From Paractinoplanes brasiliensis (lineage in GTDB: Bacteria; Actinomycetota; Actinomycetes; Mycobacteriales; Micromonosporaceae): a DNA stretch of 64,000 bases. The translations under genes and the position numbers were made by a program. The notes below the pieces were generated by a model. The model saw nothing but the letters and a program-made list of their open reading frames with translations. It was not told the origin of the DNA and ran no database searches. Of the stretch, positions 1 to 9,048 are shown in pieces (position 1 is the first letter of the stretch; each line of letters starts with the position of its first letter). The stretch spans positions 6,864,001 to 6,928,000 of the forward strand of contig NZ_SNWR01000001.1 in the NCBI RefSeq assembly GCF_004362215.1. The letters run 5' to 3'.

Positions 1-1
1 C

Positions 2-154
2 GTCACGGCGGCCGAGTTGCGGGAGCTCACCGAGCAGATCGAGGCGCTCGCGTCCCGCTTCGACGACCGGGCCGCCGACCCCGCCGCCCGGCCCGCCGGT
101 TCCCGCCCCATCCAGCTCATCCAGCTGGCCATCCCCCGAGGCCCGGTCTCGTGA
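2..154 (+). CDS. ArsR-like winged-helix regulator, C-terminal fragment (5' partial)
   Basis: An open frame enters from the left edge and ends in TGA at 152-154. The 50 visible residues begin VTAAELRELTEQIEAL and end in a hydrophobic tail. No DNA-binding helix lies inside the window, so the assignment rests on context: the stop overlaps the GTG of an MFS exporter by GTGA, and ArsR-type winged-helix proteins with this kind of C-terminal tail are commonly coupled to such pumps in actinobacteria. It would be expected to repress the downstream transporter. Family call is inference. Confidence 0.5.
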   Translation, partial: VTAAELRELTEQIEALASRFDDRAADPAARPAGSRPIQLIQLAIPRGPVS

Positions 155-1428
155 CGGCCACCGCTCCGCCCCGACCGGGCGGCCCGGTGCGGCTGCTGCG
201 GGAGGCCGCGTTCCGGCGCTACTGGTCGGCGCAGACCGTCTCGCTCGTCGGCGAACAGATCACGCTGATCGCCGTACCGCTGCTGGCTGTCCTGGCAGTG
301 GGGGCCGGACCGGCGCAGATGGGCTATCTGACCGCGGCCGCGCTGCTGCCCAACCTGTTCCTCTCGCTGCCCGCCGGGGCCTGGGCCGACCGCCGCCACG
401 ACAAGCGCCAGATCATGATCGTCGCCGATCTGGCCCGGGCCGTGCTGCTGCTCTGCGTGCCCCTGCTGTGGTGGGCCGGCCAGCTCACCCTGCCGGTGCT
501 GTACACGGTGGCGTTCCTGACCGGCCTGTTCACGCTGCTGTTCGAGGTCGCGCACGCCAGTGTGTTCGCCTCGCTGGTGCGCCGCGAGGACTACGTGGAC
601 GCCAACACCCTGCTCAACGGCAGCCGTGCGGCATCGTTCGTGGCCGGTCCCAGCCTCGGCGGCCTGCTCGTGCAGACACTCACCGCACCGATCGCGCTGA
701 TCGCCGACGTGCTGACCTACCTGGCGTCGGCCCTCTTCCTGACCCGGGTCCGCGTCGACGACGACCCCGGCCCGTCCACGGCGTCCGGCTCCCAGATCAA
801 AGGCATGCTTGCGGGCGTACGCTTCGTGGCCCGCTCCGCCGTGCTCCGCGCGCTGCTGCTCGGCGCCACCACGCTCAACCTGTTCAACTACATCTTCGCG
901 GCCCTGTTCGTCCTGTACGTGACCACCGAGCTGCAGATCTCCCCGGGCACCCTCGGCGTGATCATCGGGCTGGGCTCCATCGGCGGGCTGCTCGGGGCCG
1001 TCGTCGCCGGTCCGCTGAGCCGGCGCATCGGGCTCGGACCGGCAGTGCTCCTCGGCTACGTGCTCTTCCCGGCCCCGCTGATCCTGGTGCCGGCGGCGGG
1101 CGGGCCGCGCTGGGTTGTCTTCGCGGCCCTGTTGTCAGCGGAGTTCTTCGGGGCGCTCGGCGTGATGATCCTCGACATCACCGGCGGCTCCGCGCAGACG
1201 GCCGCCACACCCCGCACCATGCTGGCCGTCGTGTCCGGCTTCAAGCGGACCGTCAACTACGGGATCCGCCCGATCGGCGCGCTCATCGGCGGTGGGCTGG
1301 GCGCCACCATCGGCGTACGGGAATCGCTCTGGATCGCCACGATCGGCGCGCTGCTCGGCGCGGTGTGGATCTTTTTCAGCCCCTTGCGGACGATGCACGA
1401 CCTCCCTTCCGATCAACCGATCGGTTGA
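151..1428 (+). CDS. MFS drug/efflux-type transporter
   Basis: A 425-residue polytopic membrane protein of the major facilitator superfamily, likely a proton-driven exporter. It begins at a GTG overlapping the preceding stop (GTGA), indicating translational coupling. About twelve hydrophobic segments are visible. The cytoplasmic loop after TM2 carries the MFS motif-A-like GAWADRRHDKR (about residues 75-85), and an Asp-rich central loop follows TM6 (DDDPGP). It resembles the enterobactin/macrolide exporter type of MFS. The substrate cannot be read from sequence. The link to the upstream regulator suggests induction by its substrate. Confidence 0.85.
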   Translation: MTATAPPRPGGPVRLLREAAFRRYWSAQTVSLVGEQITLIAVPLLAVLAVGAGPAQMGYLTAAALLPNLFLSLPAGAWADRRHDKRQIMIVADLARAVLLLCVPLLWWAGQLTLPVLYTVAFLTGLFTLLFEVAHASVFASLVRREDYVDANTLLNGSRAASFVAGPSLGGLLVQTLTAPIALIADVLTYLASALFLTRVRVDDDPGPSTASGSQIKGMLAGVRFVARSAVLRALLLGATTLNLFNYIFAALFVLYVTTELQISPGTLGVIIGLGSIGGLLGAVVAGPLSRRIGLGPAVLLGYVLFPAPLILVPAAGGPRWVVFAALLSAEFFGALGVMILDITGGSAQTAATPRTMLAVVSGFKRTVNYGIRPIGALIGGGLGATIGVRESLWIATIGALLGAVWIFFSPLRTMHDLPSDQPIG

Positions 1429-1509
1429 CCGGCGCGTCAGTCACGGCTGGTCGCCGGCGCGACTACGCAGTCGATTCGGGGCGGGGGTGCTGACCGGCAA
1501 CCTGTAGCT

Positions 1510-1690
1510 GCCCCGCGAGAACATGAACACACCCTGCCAACCATCAGCGGCCTCGCCCCACTCGGCGCCGGAGTGCAGGCCCTGCAGGACGCCACGGCGG
1601 ATCGTGGCCGTCGCTGCTGCACCTCAGCGTGCTGGTCGCCTGGACCCTCGCCTCGGGGTGCCGGCCGCACGGTACTTCCGCTGGTCATGA
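1510..1690 (+). pseudogene. Remnant of an ABC-2 type permease C-terminus
   Basis: Translating short blocks in different plus frames recovers the end of an ABC-2 family export permease: LPTISGLAPLGAGVQALQDA near 1534-1593, then WPSLLHLSVLVAWTLASG near 1605-1658, then PAARYFRWS with stop TGA at 1688-1690. The blocks are collinear but need small shifts to join, so at least two indels have accumulated. No start and no partner ATPase remain. The motif order (extracellular GVQAL segment, last TM, AxRYFRW tail) is what I recognise from the family; the reading as a fossil is inference. Confidence 0.55.
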
Positions 1691-1703
1691 GGCCGTAGCC
1701 CTT

Positions 1704-1741
1704 CGAACGGCCCACGCGGCGATCGCCGCGTGGGCCGTTCG
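1704..1741. terminator. Perfect 38-bp palindrome, terminator-like
   Basis: The 38 bases are a perfect palindrome centred on GATC (arms begin CGAACGGCCCACGCGGC). It directly follows the ABC-2 permease remnant and may be that gene's surviving terminator. There is no T run, which is usual for actinobacterial hairpins. Confidence 0.5.
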
Positions 1742-2195
1742 GCTTCGCCGTCGTGCTGCGGGCGGCCGTGGACACCTCGGGTGGATCGCGCGTTGACCGA
1801 TCACCTGCCCTACGCCAGGCCTCGGCAACAAGGGCTCGATCACCGCACATGCCTTGTAGGTCAGCTATCCGGCCCGCCACAGACGTATCGACCAAAGTAA
1901 TCAACAGCAGACCCGCCGACTCACACCCCACTTCGGGGGGACACTGCTCGGCAGGACTCAGCCTAGCCTCCTAGGACGCCGGTCTCTCTGCCGGCTTCGC
2001 CTGGGCACATGCCCGGAGACAGGCCCGGGTCTCGATTGTCCGGAGCGATGTGGGCGATGGCGTCACGGGTCGTGCGGCGGACGAGAACGCGGCGTGCACG
2101 CTGAGTGTCACGGGACAGCGGCCGGCTTGAAGCTCGGGTGCGCGGTGGGTGGGGCATGGACGCCGGCGTGCGTGTGGGTGCTGTGGCGCGATCTT
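1742..2195. other. Gene-free intergenic stretch
   Basis: No frame here has a plausible start, codon pattern or recognisable motif. A small inverted repeat GCCGG-TCTCTCT-CCGGC-like hairpin occurs near 1979-1997. Open frames on the minus strand are shadows of dinB and of general GC bias. Confidence 0.4.
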
Positions 2196-2213
2196 GTCGT
2201 ACCCGTGTACGAC
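2196..2213. promoter_or_regulatory. Inverted repeat upstream of dinB
   Basis: GTCGTAC-CCGT-GTACGAC has perfect 7-bp arms and lies about 27 bp before the chosen dinB start, a position suited to an operator. It does not match the LexA box GAACnnnnGTTC, nor closely the PafBC/RecA-NDp promoter motif, so the regulator is unknown. Confidence 0.35.
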
Positions 2214-2239
2214 ACTGGAAGCGTGACCGGTGAACGTGC

Positions 2240-3679
2240 GTGGGGGCGGGGTTGAGGCGCGAGGCGAGCATTGCCCACGTTGACCTGGATGCCATGTTTG
2301 CGGCGGTGGAGCAGCGCGACAAGGTCTCCCTGCGGGGGCGGCCGGTCATCGTGGGCGGGGTGGCCGGGCGCGGGGTGGTGTCGACCGCGTCGTACGAGGC
2401 CAGGCGGTTCGGGGCCCGGTCGGCCATGCCGACTGCGGAGGCGCGGCGCCGGTGTCCGCCGGGGACGGCCTTCTTGGCGCCGCGGTTTGCGGCCTATCGG
2501 CGGACCAGCGAAGTTGTCATGGCGTTGCTGGGCGAGTTCTCGCCACTGGTGGAGCAGGTGTCGATCGACGAGGCCTACGTCGACCTGGCGGCGGCGGGGT
2601 GTCACGACCTGTCCGTCGAGGGTGTCACCATCCTGGCGGAGCGGATCAAGGACCTGATCGCGGAGGCCACGGGCGGGGTGACTGCCTCCATCGGGGTCGG
2701 GAGTTCCAAGCTGGTGGCCAAGATCGGGTCTGACCTGCACAAGCCGGACGGGTTGACGGTTGCCGCGCCGGGTGGGGAGCGGGCGTTGCTGCATCCGTTG
2801 CCGGTGACCAGGCTGCCCGGGGTCGGGCCGGCGACCATGGAGCGGCTTCGCCGGGCCGGCGTGCACACCATCGGTGACCTGGCCGGTGTTCCCCTGCCGG
2901 AACTGGTCGAGCGGCTCGGTCAGGCCCACGGTACAGGGCTCTATCGGCTGGCCCGCGCGGACGACGACCGGCCGATCGTGGGGGAGCGGGAGGCCAAGTC
3001 GGTGTCGGCGGAGGAGACGTTCGACGTGGACCTCACCGACCGGGCCCGCCTCGGCGCCGAGATCGATCTGCTCGCGGCTCGGGTGGGCGGGCGGCTGCGC
3101 AACGGTGGTCTGTCGGGCCGCACGATCACGATCAAGGTGCGGCACCACGACTTCACAACGATCACCCGCTCGGTGACCCGGCCTCAGCCCACCGACGACC
3201 CGCGTCTGGTCGCCCAGGTCGCCCGGCGTCTGCTGGCCGAGGTCGACACGTCCGCGGGGATCCGGTTGATCGGGGTGGGGGTCAGCACGCTGAGCGATTT
3301 CGTCCAGGATGACCTGTTCGGCGAGGATGCCGGTGATCTGTTCGGTTCACTGGCATCGACGGGATCCGGCTCCGAGGACGGCCACGAGGCGACCGACCCG
3401 CCTCAGGTGCTCCCCGCCGAGCAGGGGGAGGCGGCGAACCGGGACGGGACGACGCGGGCCGATTGGCGGCCGGGCCAGGACGTACGCCACGACGAGCACG
3501 GGGCCGGGTGGGTGTGGGGGAGTGGCCGGGGCCGGGTCACGGTTCGGTTCGAGGGCCCGAACACGCCGCCGGGGCCGGTACGGGACTTCGCCGCCGACGA
3601 CCCGGAGTTGCACCCGTCCGACCCGCCCGACTGGCGACTCGACCAGCCCCCGAAACAAGACGACGCCCGGCGGTTGTGA
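2240..3679 (+). CDS. dinB: DNA polymerase IV (Y-family translesion polymerase)
   Basis: A 479-residue Y-family polymerase that copies past damaged template. The palm signatures are clear: HVDLDAMFAAVEQ (first metal-binding Asp) and SIDEAYVDL (second acidic pair). These are followed by the helix-hairpin-helix thumb (LPGVGPATMERLRRAGV) and the little-finger domain ending near residue 360. The remaining 110 residues form an actinobacterial extension with GAGWVWGSGRGRVTVRFEGP. A classical C-terminal beta-clamp motif may correspond to DDLFGE near residue 356. GTG 2240 gives the longest sensible product; TTG 2252, preceded by a G-rich run, is an alternative. It is transcribed alone. Confidence 0.93.
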   Translation: MGAGLRREASIAHVDLDAMFAAVEQRDKVSLRGRPVIVGGVAGRGVVSTASYEARRFGARSAMPTAEARRRCPPGTAFLAPRFAAYRRTSEVVMALLGEFSPLVEQVSIDEAYVDLAAAGCHDLSVEGVTILAERIKDLIAEATGGVTASIGVGSSKLVAKIGSDLHKPDGLTVAAPGGERALLHPLPVTRLPGVGPATMERLRRAGVHTIGDLAGVPLPELVERLGQAHGTGLYRLARADDDRPIVGEREAKSVSAEETFDVDLTDRARLGAEIDLLAARVGGRLRNGGLSGRTITIKVRHHDFTTITRSVTRPQPTDDPRLVAQVARRLLAEVDTSAGIRLIGVGVSTLSDFVQDDLFGEDAGDLFGSLASTGSGSEDGHEATDPPQVLPAEQGEAANRDGTTRADWRPGQDVRHDEHGAGWVWGSGRGRVTVRFEGPNTPPGPVRDFAADDPELHPSDPPDWRLDQPPKQDDARRL

Positions 3680-3700
3680 GGCGAGCGGCGCTCGGTGGTC

Positions 3701-3738
3701 GGCCATGTTCATGAGCCGGCGGCTCGGGACGGCCGTGA
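3701..3738 (+). repeat. Imperfect direct repeat, copy 1
   Basis: A 38-bp sequence beginning GGCCATGTTCATGAGCCGGC. It recurs at 3825-3861 with one 1-bp indel plus a substitution. The two copies are 124 bp apart in the short gap between dinB and the convergent phosphatase gene. Confidence 0.7.
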
Positions 3739-3824
3739 GGGACGCCTGGCCGGCCGCTGCCGAGACTCCGGTTCGGGGTGGTGCGGTTGCCGGGGATGAC
3801 GAGGCGTACGGAATGAGGATGCCC

Positions 3825-3861
3825 GGCCATGTTCATGAGCCGGCGGCGGGGACGGCCGTGA
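3825..3861 (+). repeat. Imperfect direct repeat, copy 2
   Basis: Second copy of the repeat at 3701-3738, sharing GGCCATGTTCATGAGCCGGC and the end GGGACGGCCGTGA. It lies 20 bp beyond the 3' end of the phosphatase gene, so both copies sit in the 3' region of two convergent genes. Confidence 0.7.
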
Positions 3862-3881
3862 CGAGACGGGGTGAGATGCCG

Positions 3882-4601
3882 CTATTCGGGGGTTATGTCG
3901 GCGACGATGACTGTGACGTTGTCGGGGGCGCCGTTCTCGAGGGTTCGGTGGACGAGTTCGGCGGCGGCTGTCTTACGGTCGGCGTTGGTGAGCAGGGTTT
4001 CGGCGATGACCGCGTCTTCTACGTAATCGGACAGGCCGTCGCTGCAGAGGAGGAAACGGTCACCCTCCTGGATGCTGATCATGCGGCCCGCGGGGCGGTA
4101 AGGGCCGCCCTGGACGGCCTGCGTCACCAGGGCGCGCTGGGGGTGGCGGCGGGCGTCGGCGGGGGTGAGCACGCCCTGGTCGACCAGGGCCTGCACGTAC
4201 GTGTCGTCGCGGGTCAGCTGGGTCATCTCGCCGTCGCGGACCAGATAGCAGCGGGAATCGCCGACGTTGAGCGCGGCCACGCGGTCGCCCGAGAGCAGGA
4301 TCGCGGTGACCGTGGTGCCCATGCCGTCGCGGGCGTCGTCGTCGGCAACGGCGGCCTCGATGCGACCGTTGGCCGTCTCGAGCGCGGCGATCAGATCCTG
4401 CAGCGGCTCACCGGTGTCGGGGCTCGTGTCGACGACGCTGAGCGCCTGCACGAGGATGTCGCTGGCCAGCTCGCCGGCGGGCAGGCCGCCCATGCCGTCC
4501 GCGACCACGAGCAGCCGGTTCCCGACGAAAACCGAGTCCTCGTTGTTGGACCGCACCAGGCCCTGATCGGTGGCGGCGACCGCCCGGACAACAAGCGTCA
4601 T
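3882..4601 (-). CDS. PP2C-family serine/threonine protein phosphatase
   Basis: A 239-residue soluble metal-dependent phosphatase of the PstP/PrpC type. Signature motifs run in order: TDQGLVRSNNEDS (residues 11-23), VADGMGGLPAGELAS (metal-binding Asp and GG), GMGTTVTAILL, NVGDSRCYLVRDG, LCSDGLSDYV and DNVTVIVADI. Unlike mycobacterial PstP it has no transmembrane segment or extracellular tail, so it is cytosolic. A membrane Ser/Thr kinase is encoded 2.6 kb away beyond tex and may share substrates, but the two are not in one operon. ATG start at 4601. Confidence 0.9.
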   Translation of the reverse strand: MTLVVRAVAATDQGLVRSNNEDSVFVGNRLLVVADGMGGLPAGELASDILVQALSVVDTSPDTGEPLQDLIAALETANGRIEAAVADDDARDGMGTTVTAILLSGDRVAALNVGDSRCYLVRDGEMTQLTRDDTYVQALVDQGVLTPADARRHPQRALVTQAVQGGPYRPAGRMISIQEGDRFLLCSDGLSDYVEDAVIAETLLTNADRKTAAAELVHRTLENGAPDNVTVIVADITPE

Positions 4602-4776
4602 GTGACAAGACTGCCAAAGCCCCGATCAGATGTCTCTAGTACCTCCTACGTAGTGGGGGGACGAGTTTGTGTTAAGGGCGATGAACTGGTCGTTCCCGGC
4701 AGCTCAACCACACCGGAGAGCTACCTCGCGCGGGGCGGCGGGACAACGGGTGCGGCCGTGGTTGACAATCGTCGTC

Positions 4777-7116
4777 GTGACGACACCCATCCATCAGCGC
4801 ATTGCCACCGAACTCGGCGTCCGGGAGGGCCAGGTCACCGCGGCGGTCGATCTGCTCGACGGCGGGGCCACGGTGCCGTTCATCGCCCGGTATCGCAAGG
4901 AGGTGACCGGCGCCCTCGACGACACCCAGCTCCGTACGCTCGAGGAACGGCTGGGCTACCTGCGGGAACTGGAGGACCGGCGCGCCGCGGTGCTGGAGTC
5001 GATCCGTTCGCAGGGCAAGCTCGACGACGCGCTGGAACAGGCGATCCTGGCCGCCGAGTCGAAGGCCCGGCTCGAGGACATCTACCTGCCGTACAAGCCG
5101 AAGCGGCGTACGCGGGCCCAGATCGCTCGCGAGGCGGGGCTGGAACCGCTGGCCGACAAGCTGCTGGCCGACCCGAACCTCGACCCGCGGGCCGAGGCCG
5201 CCGCGTTCACCAACGAGCAGGTCGCCGACGAGCAGGCCGCCCTCGACGGGGCACGGGCCATCCTGATCGAGCGGTTCGCCGAGGACGCCGACCTGATCGG
5301 TGAGCTGCGGGAACGCATGTGGACGCGAGGCCGGCTGGTCGCCAAGGTGCGCGACGGCAAGCAGACCGAGGGCGCCAAGTTCGCCGACTACTTCGACTTC
5401 GCCGAGCCGTACGCGAAACTCCCGTCGCACCGCATCCTGGCCATGTTCCGCGGCGAGAAGGAGGACGTCCTCGACCTCACCATGGAACCGGAACCCGAGG
5501 ACGAGTCGACGTTCGAGCCGCGCATCGCCGCCAGGTTCGGCGTCTCCGACCAGGGCCGCCCGGGCGACAAGTGGCTTTCCGACACCGTACGGTGGGCGTG
5601 GCGCACCCGGATCCTCATCCACCTCGGCGCCGACCTGCGGGTACGGCTCTGGCAGGCCGCCGAGGACGAGGCCGTACGCGTGTTCGCCGCCAACCTGCGG
5701 GACCTGCTGCTCGCCGCGCCGGCCGGGACGCGCGCCACCATGGGGCTCGACCCGGGATTCCGTACGGGTGTGAAGGTGGCCGTGGTCGACCCGACGGGCA
5801 AGGTCGTGGCCACCGACGTGATCTACCCGCACGTGCCGCAGAACCGCTGGGACGAGTCGATCCACCGGCTCGCCGCGCTGGCCGGCAAGCACAACGTCGA
5901 CCTGATCGCGATCGGCAACGGCACCGCCTCCCGCGAGACCGACAAGCTCGCCGGGGAGCTGATCAAGCGACACCCCGAGGCCAAGCTCACCAAGGTCATG
6001 GTCAGCGAGGCCGGGGCGTCGGTCTACTCCGCTTCCGCGTACGCCGCCCAGGAGCTCCCTGGCATGGACGTGTCGCTGCGCGGGGCGGTGTCGATCGCCC
6101 GCCGTCTGCAGGACCCTCTCGCCGAACTGGTGAAGATCGACCCGCGTTCGATCGGCGTCGGGCAGTACCAGCACGACCTGTCCGAGTCCAAGCTGTCCAA
6201 GTCGCTCGACGCGGTGGTCGAGGACTGTGTGAACGCGGTCGGCGTCGACATCAACACGGCCTCGGCGCCGCTGCTCTCGCGGGTCTCGGGCATCACGGCC
6301 GGTCTGGCCGAGAACATCGTGCTGCACCGCGACTCGAACGGCCCGTTCAAGAACCGCAACGAGATCAAGAAGGTGGCCCGGCTCGGCCCCAAGGCGTTCG
6401 AGCAGTGCGCCGGCTTCCTGCGCATCCCGGACGGCGACGACCCGCTCGACTCGTCGGCGGTGCACCCCGAGTCGTACCCGGTGGTCCGCACGATCCTGGC
6501 CTCGGCGAAAACCGACATCAAGTCGCTGATCGGCAACAGCCCGCTGCTGCGCGCGCTGCGGCCCGAGCAGTTCGTCACCGACACCGTGGGCGTGCTGACC
6601 GTCACCGACATCCTGCGGGAGCTGGACAAACCGGGCCGGGACCCGCGGCCCGGGTTCACGACGGCCACGTTCGCCGAGGGCGTCGAAAAGATCGCCGACC
6701 TGAAGCCGGGCATGGTGCTCGAGGGCGTCGTGACCAACGTGGCGGCCTTCGGGGCGTTCGTCGACATCGGCGTTCACCAGGACGGGCTGGTGCATGTGTC
6801 GGCGCTGTCAAACACGTTCGTGAAGGACCCGCGCGAGGTCGTGAAGTCGGGCGACGTCGTGAAGGTGCGGGTCGTCGAGGTCGACGAGCAGCGCAAGCGG
6901 ATCTCGCTGACGATGCGGTTGCAGGACGAGCCCGTACGCAAGCCGCGCGAGCCCCGTGAGTCCCGTGACGACCGGCCGCGTCAGGGCGGCCAGCGACAGG
7001 GCGGCCAGCGGCAGGCTGGTCAGCGGCAAGGCGGTCAGCGGCAGCAGCCTCAGACCAGCTTCAACGGCGGTGCGATGGCCGACGCTTTGCGCCGCGCCGG
7101 CCTGACCAAGGACTGA
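4777..7116 (+). CDS. tex: Tex-family S1 RNA-binding transcription accessory protein
   Basis: A 779-residue Tex protein that binds nucleic acid and acts on transcription complexes. Visible domains are the N-terminal helical region (IHQRIATELGVREGQV), the RNase H-like YqgF fold around GLDPGFRTGVKVAVVD, tandem HhH motifs (VNTASAPLLSRVSGI-type region) and a C-terminal S1 domain (PGMVLEGVVTNVAAFGAFVDIGVHQDGLVH). The last 60 residues are a basic RQGGQRQGGQ repeat tail likely contacting RNA. An in-frame extension up to 4669 exists, but GTG 4777 matches the family N-terminus (VTTPIHQRIATE), so I start there. Confidence 0.92.
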   Translation: MTTPIHQRIATELGVREGQVTAAVDLLDGGATVPFIARYRKEVTGALDDTQLRTLEERLGYLRELEDRRAAVLESIRSQGKLDDALEQAILAAESKARLEDIYLPYKPKRRTRAQIAREAGLEPLADKLLADPNLDPRAEAAAFTNEQVADEQAALDGARAILIERFAEDADLIGELRERMWTRGRLVAKVRDGKQTEGAKFADYFDFAEPYAKLPSHRILAMFRGEKEDVLDLTMEPEPEDESTFEPRIAARFGVSDQGRPGDKWLSDTVRWAWRTRILIHLGADLRVRLWQAAEDEAVRVFAANLRDLLLAAPAGTRATMGLDPGFRTGVKVAVVDPTGKVVATDVIYPHVPQNRWDESIHRLAALAGKHNVDLIAIGNGTASRETDKLAGELIKRHPEAKLTKVMVSEAGASVYSASAYAAQELPGMDVSLRGAVSIARRLQDPLAELVKIDPRSIGVGQYQHDLSESKLSKSLDAVVEDCVNAVGVDINTASAPLLSRVSGITAGLAENIVLHRDSNGPFKNRNEIKKVARLGPKAFEQCAGFLRIPDGDDPLDSSAVHPESYPVVRTILASAKTDIKSLIGNSPLLRALRPEQFVTDTVGVLTVTDILRELDKPGRDPRPGFTTATFAEGVEKIADLKPGMVLEGVVTNVAAFGAFVDIGVHQDGLVHVSALSNTFVKDPREVVKSGDVVKVRVVEVDEQRKRISLTMRLQDEPVRKPREPRESRDDRPRQGGQRQGGQRQAGQRQGGQRQQPQTSFNGGAMADALRRAGLTKD

Positions 7117-7123
7117 CGTGTCC

Positions 7124-7161
7124 CCCGGGGCCGGGCGTGTCGCTCAGTGCTCGGCCCCGGG
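7124..7161. terminator. Bidirectional terminator between tex and the kinase gene
   Basis: CCCGGGGCCG at 7124-7133 pairs with CGGCCCCGGG at 7152-7161 across an 18-base loop, between convergent genes ending at 7116 and 7195. Confidence 0.6.
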
Positions 7162-7194
7162 CGTGTCGGCGTTCTCGAACCCGTGCCTCTTCGA

Positions 7195-8931
7195 TCAGCG
7201 CGCGCTCGGTCCCCGCAGCTCGATCCGGTCGAACGCGACCTCGGCCGCCTCCGCCTCGGGCATGTCCCGGTCGAGAATGACGCCCAGCAGCACCCGGTTC
7301 CCGCTGATCTCGGCCTTGCCCAGCGGCGCGTTCCCGATTTCGACGCCGTCCCGGGTCACCGTCACCGTCTCGCCGGCGACGTGCAGCCCGATCCGCGTCG
7401 CCGGGCCGCCCACCACGATCGGCTGGTCGAGCGGCAGGGTGCGGGACACGGTGACATCGGTGCCCTGGTGCGCCCCGACGAAGACGTTGCCCTGACAGAC
7501 CCGTACGAGGTGACCACCCCGCGGAAGCTTGAAGTGGAACCAGATCGCCGCGCAGGCGTTGCCGGTCAGCAGGCGCACGCCGACGTCGATGCTGAGGTCG
7601 TCGGGCAGTGCGTCCTGCGGGCCGCGGCACTTGTAGAGCGACTTGGTGTCGATGCGGACGCGTAGCTCGCCCTCGACGAAGACGCACGACGACTTGCCGT
7701 CGGGTTCGGTCTTGGCCAGCCACAGCCGCTCGCGGTCGAGCTCGTCGGCGAGCAGCAGCGGGCCGGGCGGGACGGCCGGGGCTGACGATGCCGGCGGCTC
7801 GGTCTGGGGTGTCGCGGGGGCAGCCGCCGACTCGATCATGGGGCGGAAGACCAGCATCATCGCGCCGGTGATCACCGTCAGCACAAGCAGGGCGACCGCA
7901 GCGGGCAGAAACCAGCGACGCTTCCGCTCACCGGTGTCGGCACGTTCCTCTTCAGGCACTTCTGAAATGTCGTAAAGGAGAGGGGGTGGCGGCACGGCAA
8001 CGGTCGGCTCCTCGCGCGGCGGGTTCGGCATCAGACCGGTCACGGACTGCGCCTGGTTGGCGGCGGCGCGCAGGACGGGTTGGCCCTCGAGGGCCGAGGC
8101 GGCCGGCCGGGACGGGCTCGAGACCAGCAGGTCGAGCAGTTCCCGGGCGGAGGGCCGCTCGGCCGGATCCTTGCGCAGCGCCAAGGCCACGAGCTCGCGC
8201 AGGGGGCCGCTCAAGCCGGACAGGTCGGGTTCGCGGGTGAGGATGCGGCCCGCGGTGGCCGGTGGGGACTCGCCGCCGAACGGGGTGCGGCCGGTGCCCG
8301 CGTACGTCACCACGCCACCCCACGCGAAGACGTCGGCCGCGGCGGTCAGCGGCACGTCGTCGTCGCCGAAGCGTTCGGGCGCCATGTACGCCACCGTGCC
8401 CATCATGAACTCGGGGGACGTGTTCGCCGTGTGCGCGCCGTCGATGTCGCGGGCGATCCCGAAGTCGATCACCTTGGGGGTGCCCGGGGCGAGCAGCACG
8501 TTGCGCGGCTTGAGATCGCGATGGATGATGCCGGCGCCGTGAATAGCGGTCAGCGCCGTGGCCACGCCGATCGCGACACTGTGGAGATTCGCCGCGGTGA
8601 GCGGGCCCTTCTCGTCGACGACCTGTTGCAGGGTGGGACCCTCGACGTACTCCACCACCAGGTAGGGGTGATCGGCGTCGGGGTCGGCGTCGAGCACCTC
8701 GGCGGTGCAGAACGGCGGCACCTGCCGGGCGCGGGCCACCTCGCTGCGGAACCGGCGGCGGAACTCGTCGTCGGGCGCCAGGTCAGCCCGTACGACCTTG
8801 ACCGCCACCTGCGTGCCCGCCGGCGTCGTCGCCAAGAAGACGGTGCCCATGCCGCCCTCGCCGAGCCGGCCGACGAGCTCGTACGAGCCCAGCCGAGCCG
8901 GATCAGTCGGACGCAACGGCTCCGGACGCAT
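7195..8931 (-). CDS. Transmembrane serine/threonine protein kinase
   Basis: A 578-residue Hanks-type kinase. The Gly loop GEGGMG is at residues 24-29, the catalytic Lys in VAVKVV at 45, HRDLKPRN at 137-144, DFG at 156-158 and APE at 184-186. A Pro-rich juxtamembrane linker leads to one TM segment (about 341-363) and a roughly 210-residue extracytoplasmic domain. That outer domain has beta-sandwich character (CVFVEGELRVRIDTKS, GLHVAGETVTVTRDGVEIG) resembling LamG/DUF1080-like carbohydrate-binding folds, and contains three Cys. It probably senses an extracellular ligand and signals inward. ATG start at 8931; divergent from the acetyltransferase at 9049. Confidence 0.93.
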   Translation of the reverse strand: MRPEPLRPTDPARLGSYELVGRLGEGGMGTVFLATTPAGTQVAVKVVRADLAPDDEFRRRFRSEVARARQVPPFCTAEVLDADPDADHPYLVVEYVEGPTLQQVVDEKGPLTAANLHSVAIGVATALTAIHGAGIIHRDLKPRNVLLAPGTPKVIDFGIARDIDGAHTANTSPEFMMGTVAYMAPERFGDDDVPLTAAADVFAWGGVVTYAGTGRTPFGGESPPATAGRILTREPDLSGLSGPLRELVALALRKDPAERPSARELLDLLVSSPSRPAASALEGQPVLRAAANQAQSVTGLMPNPPREEPTVAVPPPPLLYDISEVPEEERADTGERKRRWFLPAAVALLVLTVITGAMMLVFRPMIESAAAPATPQTEPPASSAPAVPPGPLLLADELDRERLWLAKTEPDGKSSCVFVEGELRVRIDTKSLYKCRGPQDALPDDLSIDVGVRLLTGNACAAIWFHFKLPRGGHLVRVCQGNVFVGAHQGTDVTVSRTLPLDQPIVVGGPATRIGLHVAGETVTVTRDGVEIGNAPLGKAEISGNRVLLGVILDRDMPEAEAAEVAFDRIELRGPSAR

Positions 8932-9048
8932 GACCGCCCCCAGTCCCGGAGAAAATCAGAAGGTGTCACTGTAACGGGTGACGTCCGCCTCCTGCTGTCG
9001 GCCGCGCGCCATGGCACGGTCCCGGGAGGAGCGGCCTATCCTCGGCAA

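Noticed and set aside
2196..2240. SOS (LexA or PafBC) control of dinB
   Set aside because: The palindrome is GTCGTAC-CCGT-GTACGAC, which lacks GAAC/GTTC half-sites and does not fit the TTGTCrGTG promoter pattern; kept only as an unassigned dyad.
4762..4790. TTGACA as a promoter for tex
   Set aside because: The hexamer lies only 15 bp before the GTG and no -10 box at a usable distance is visible.
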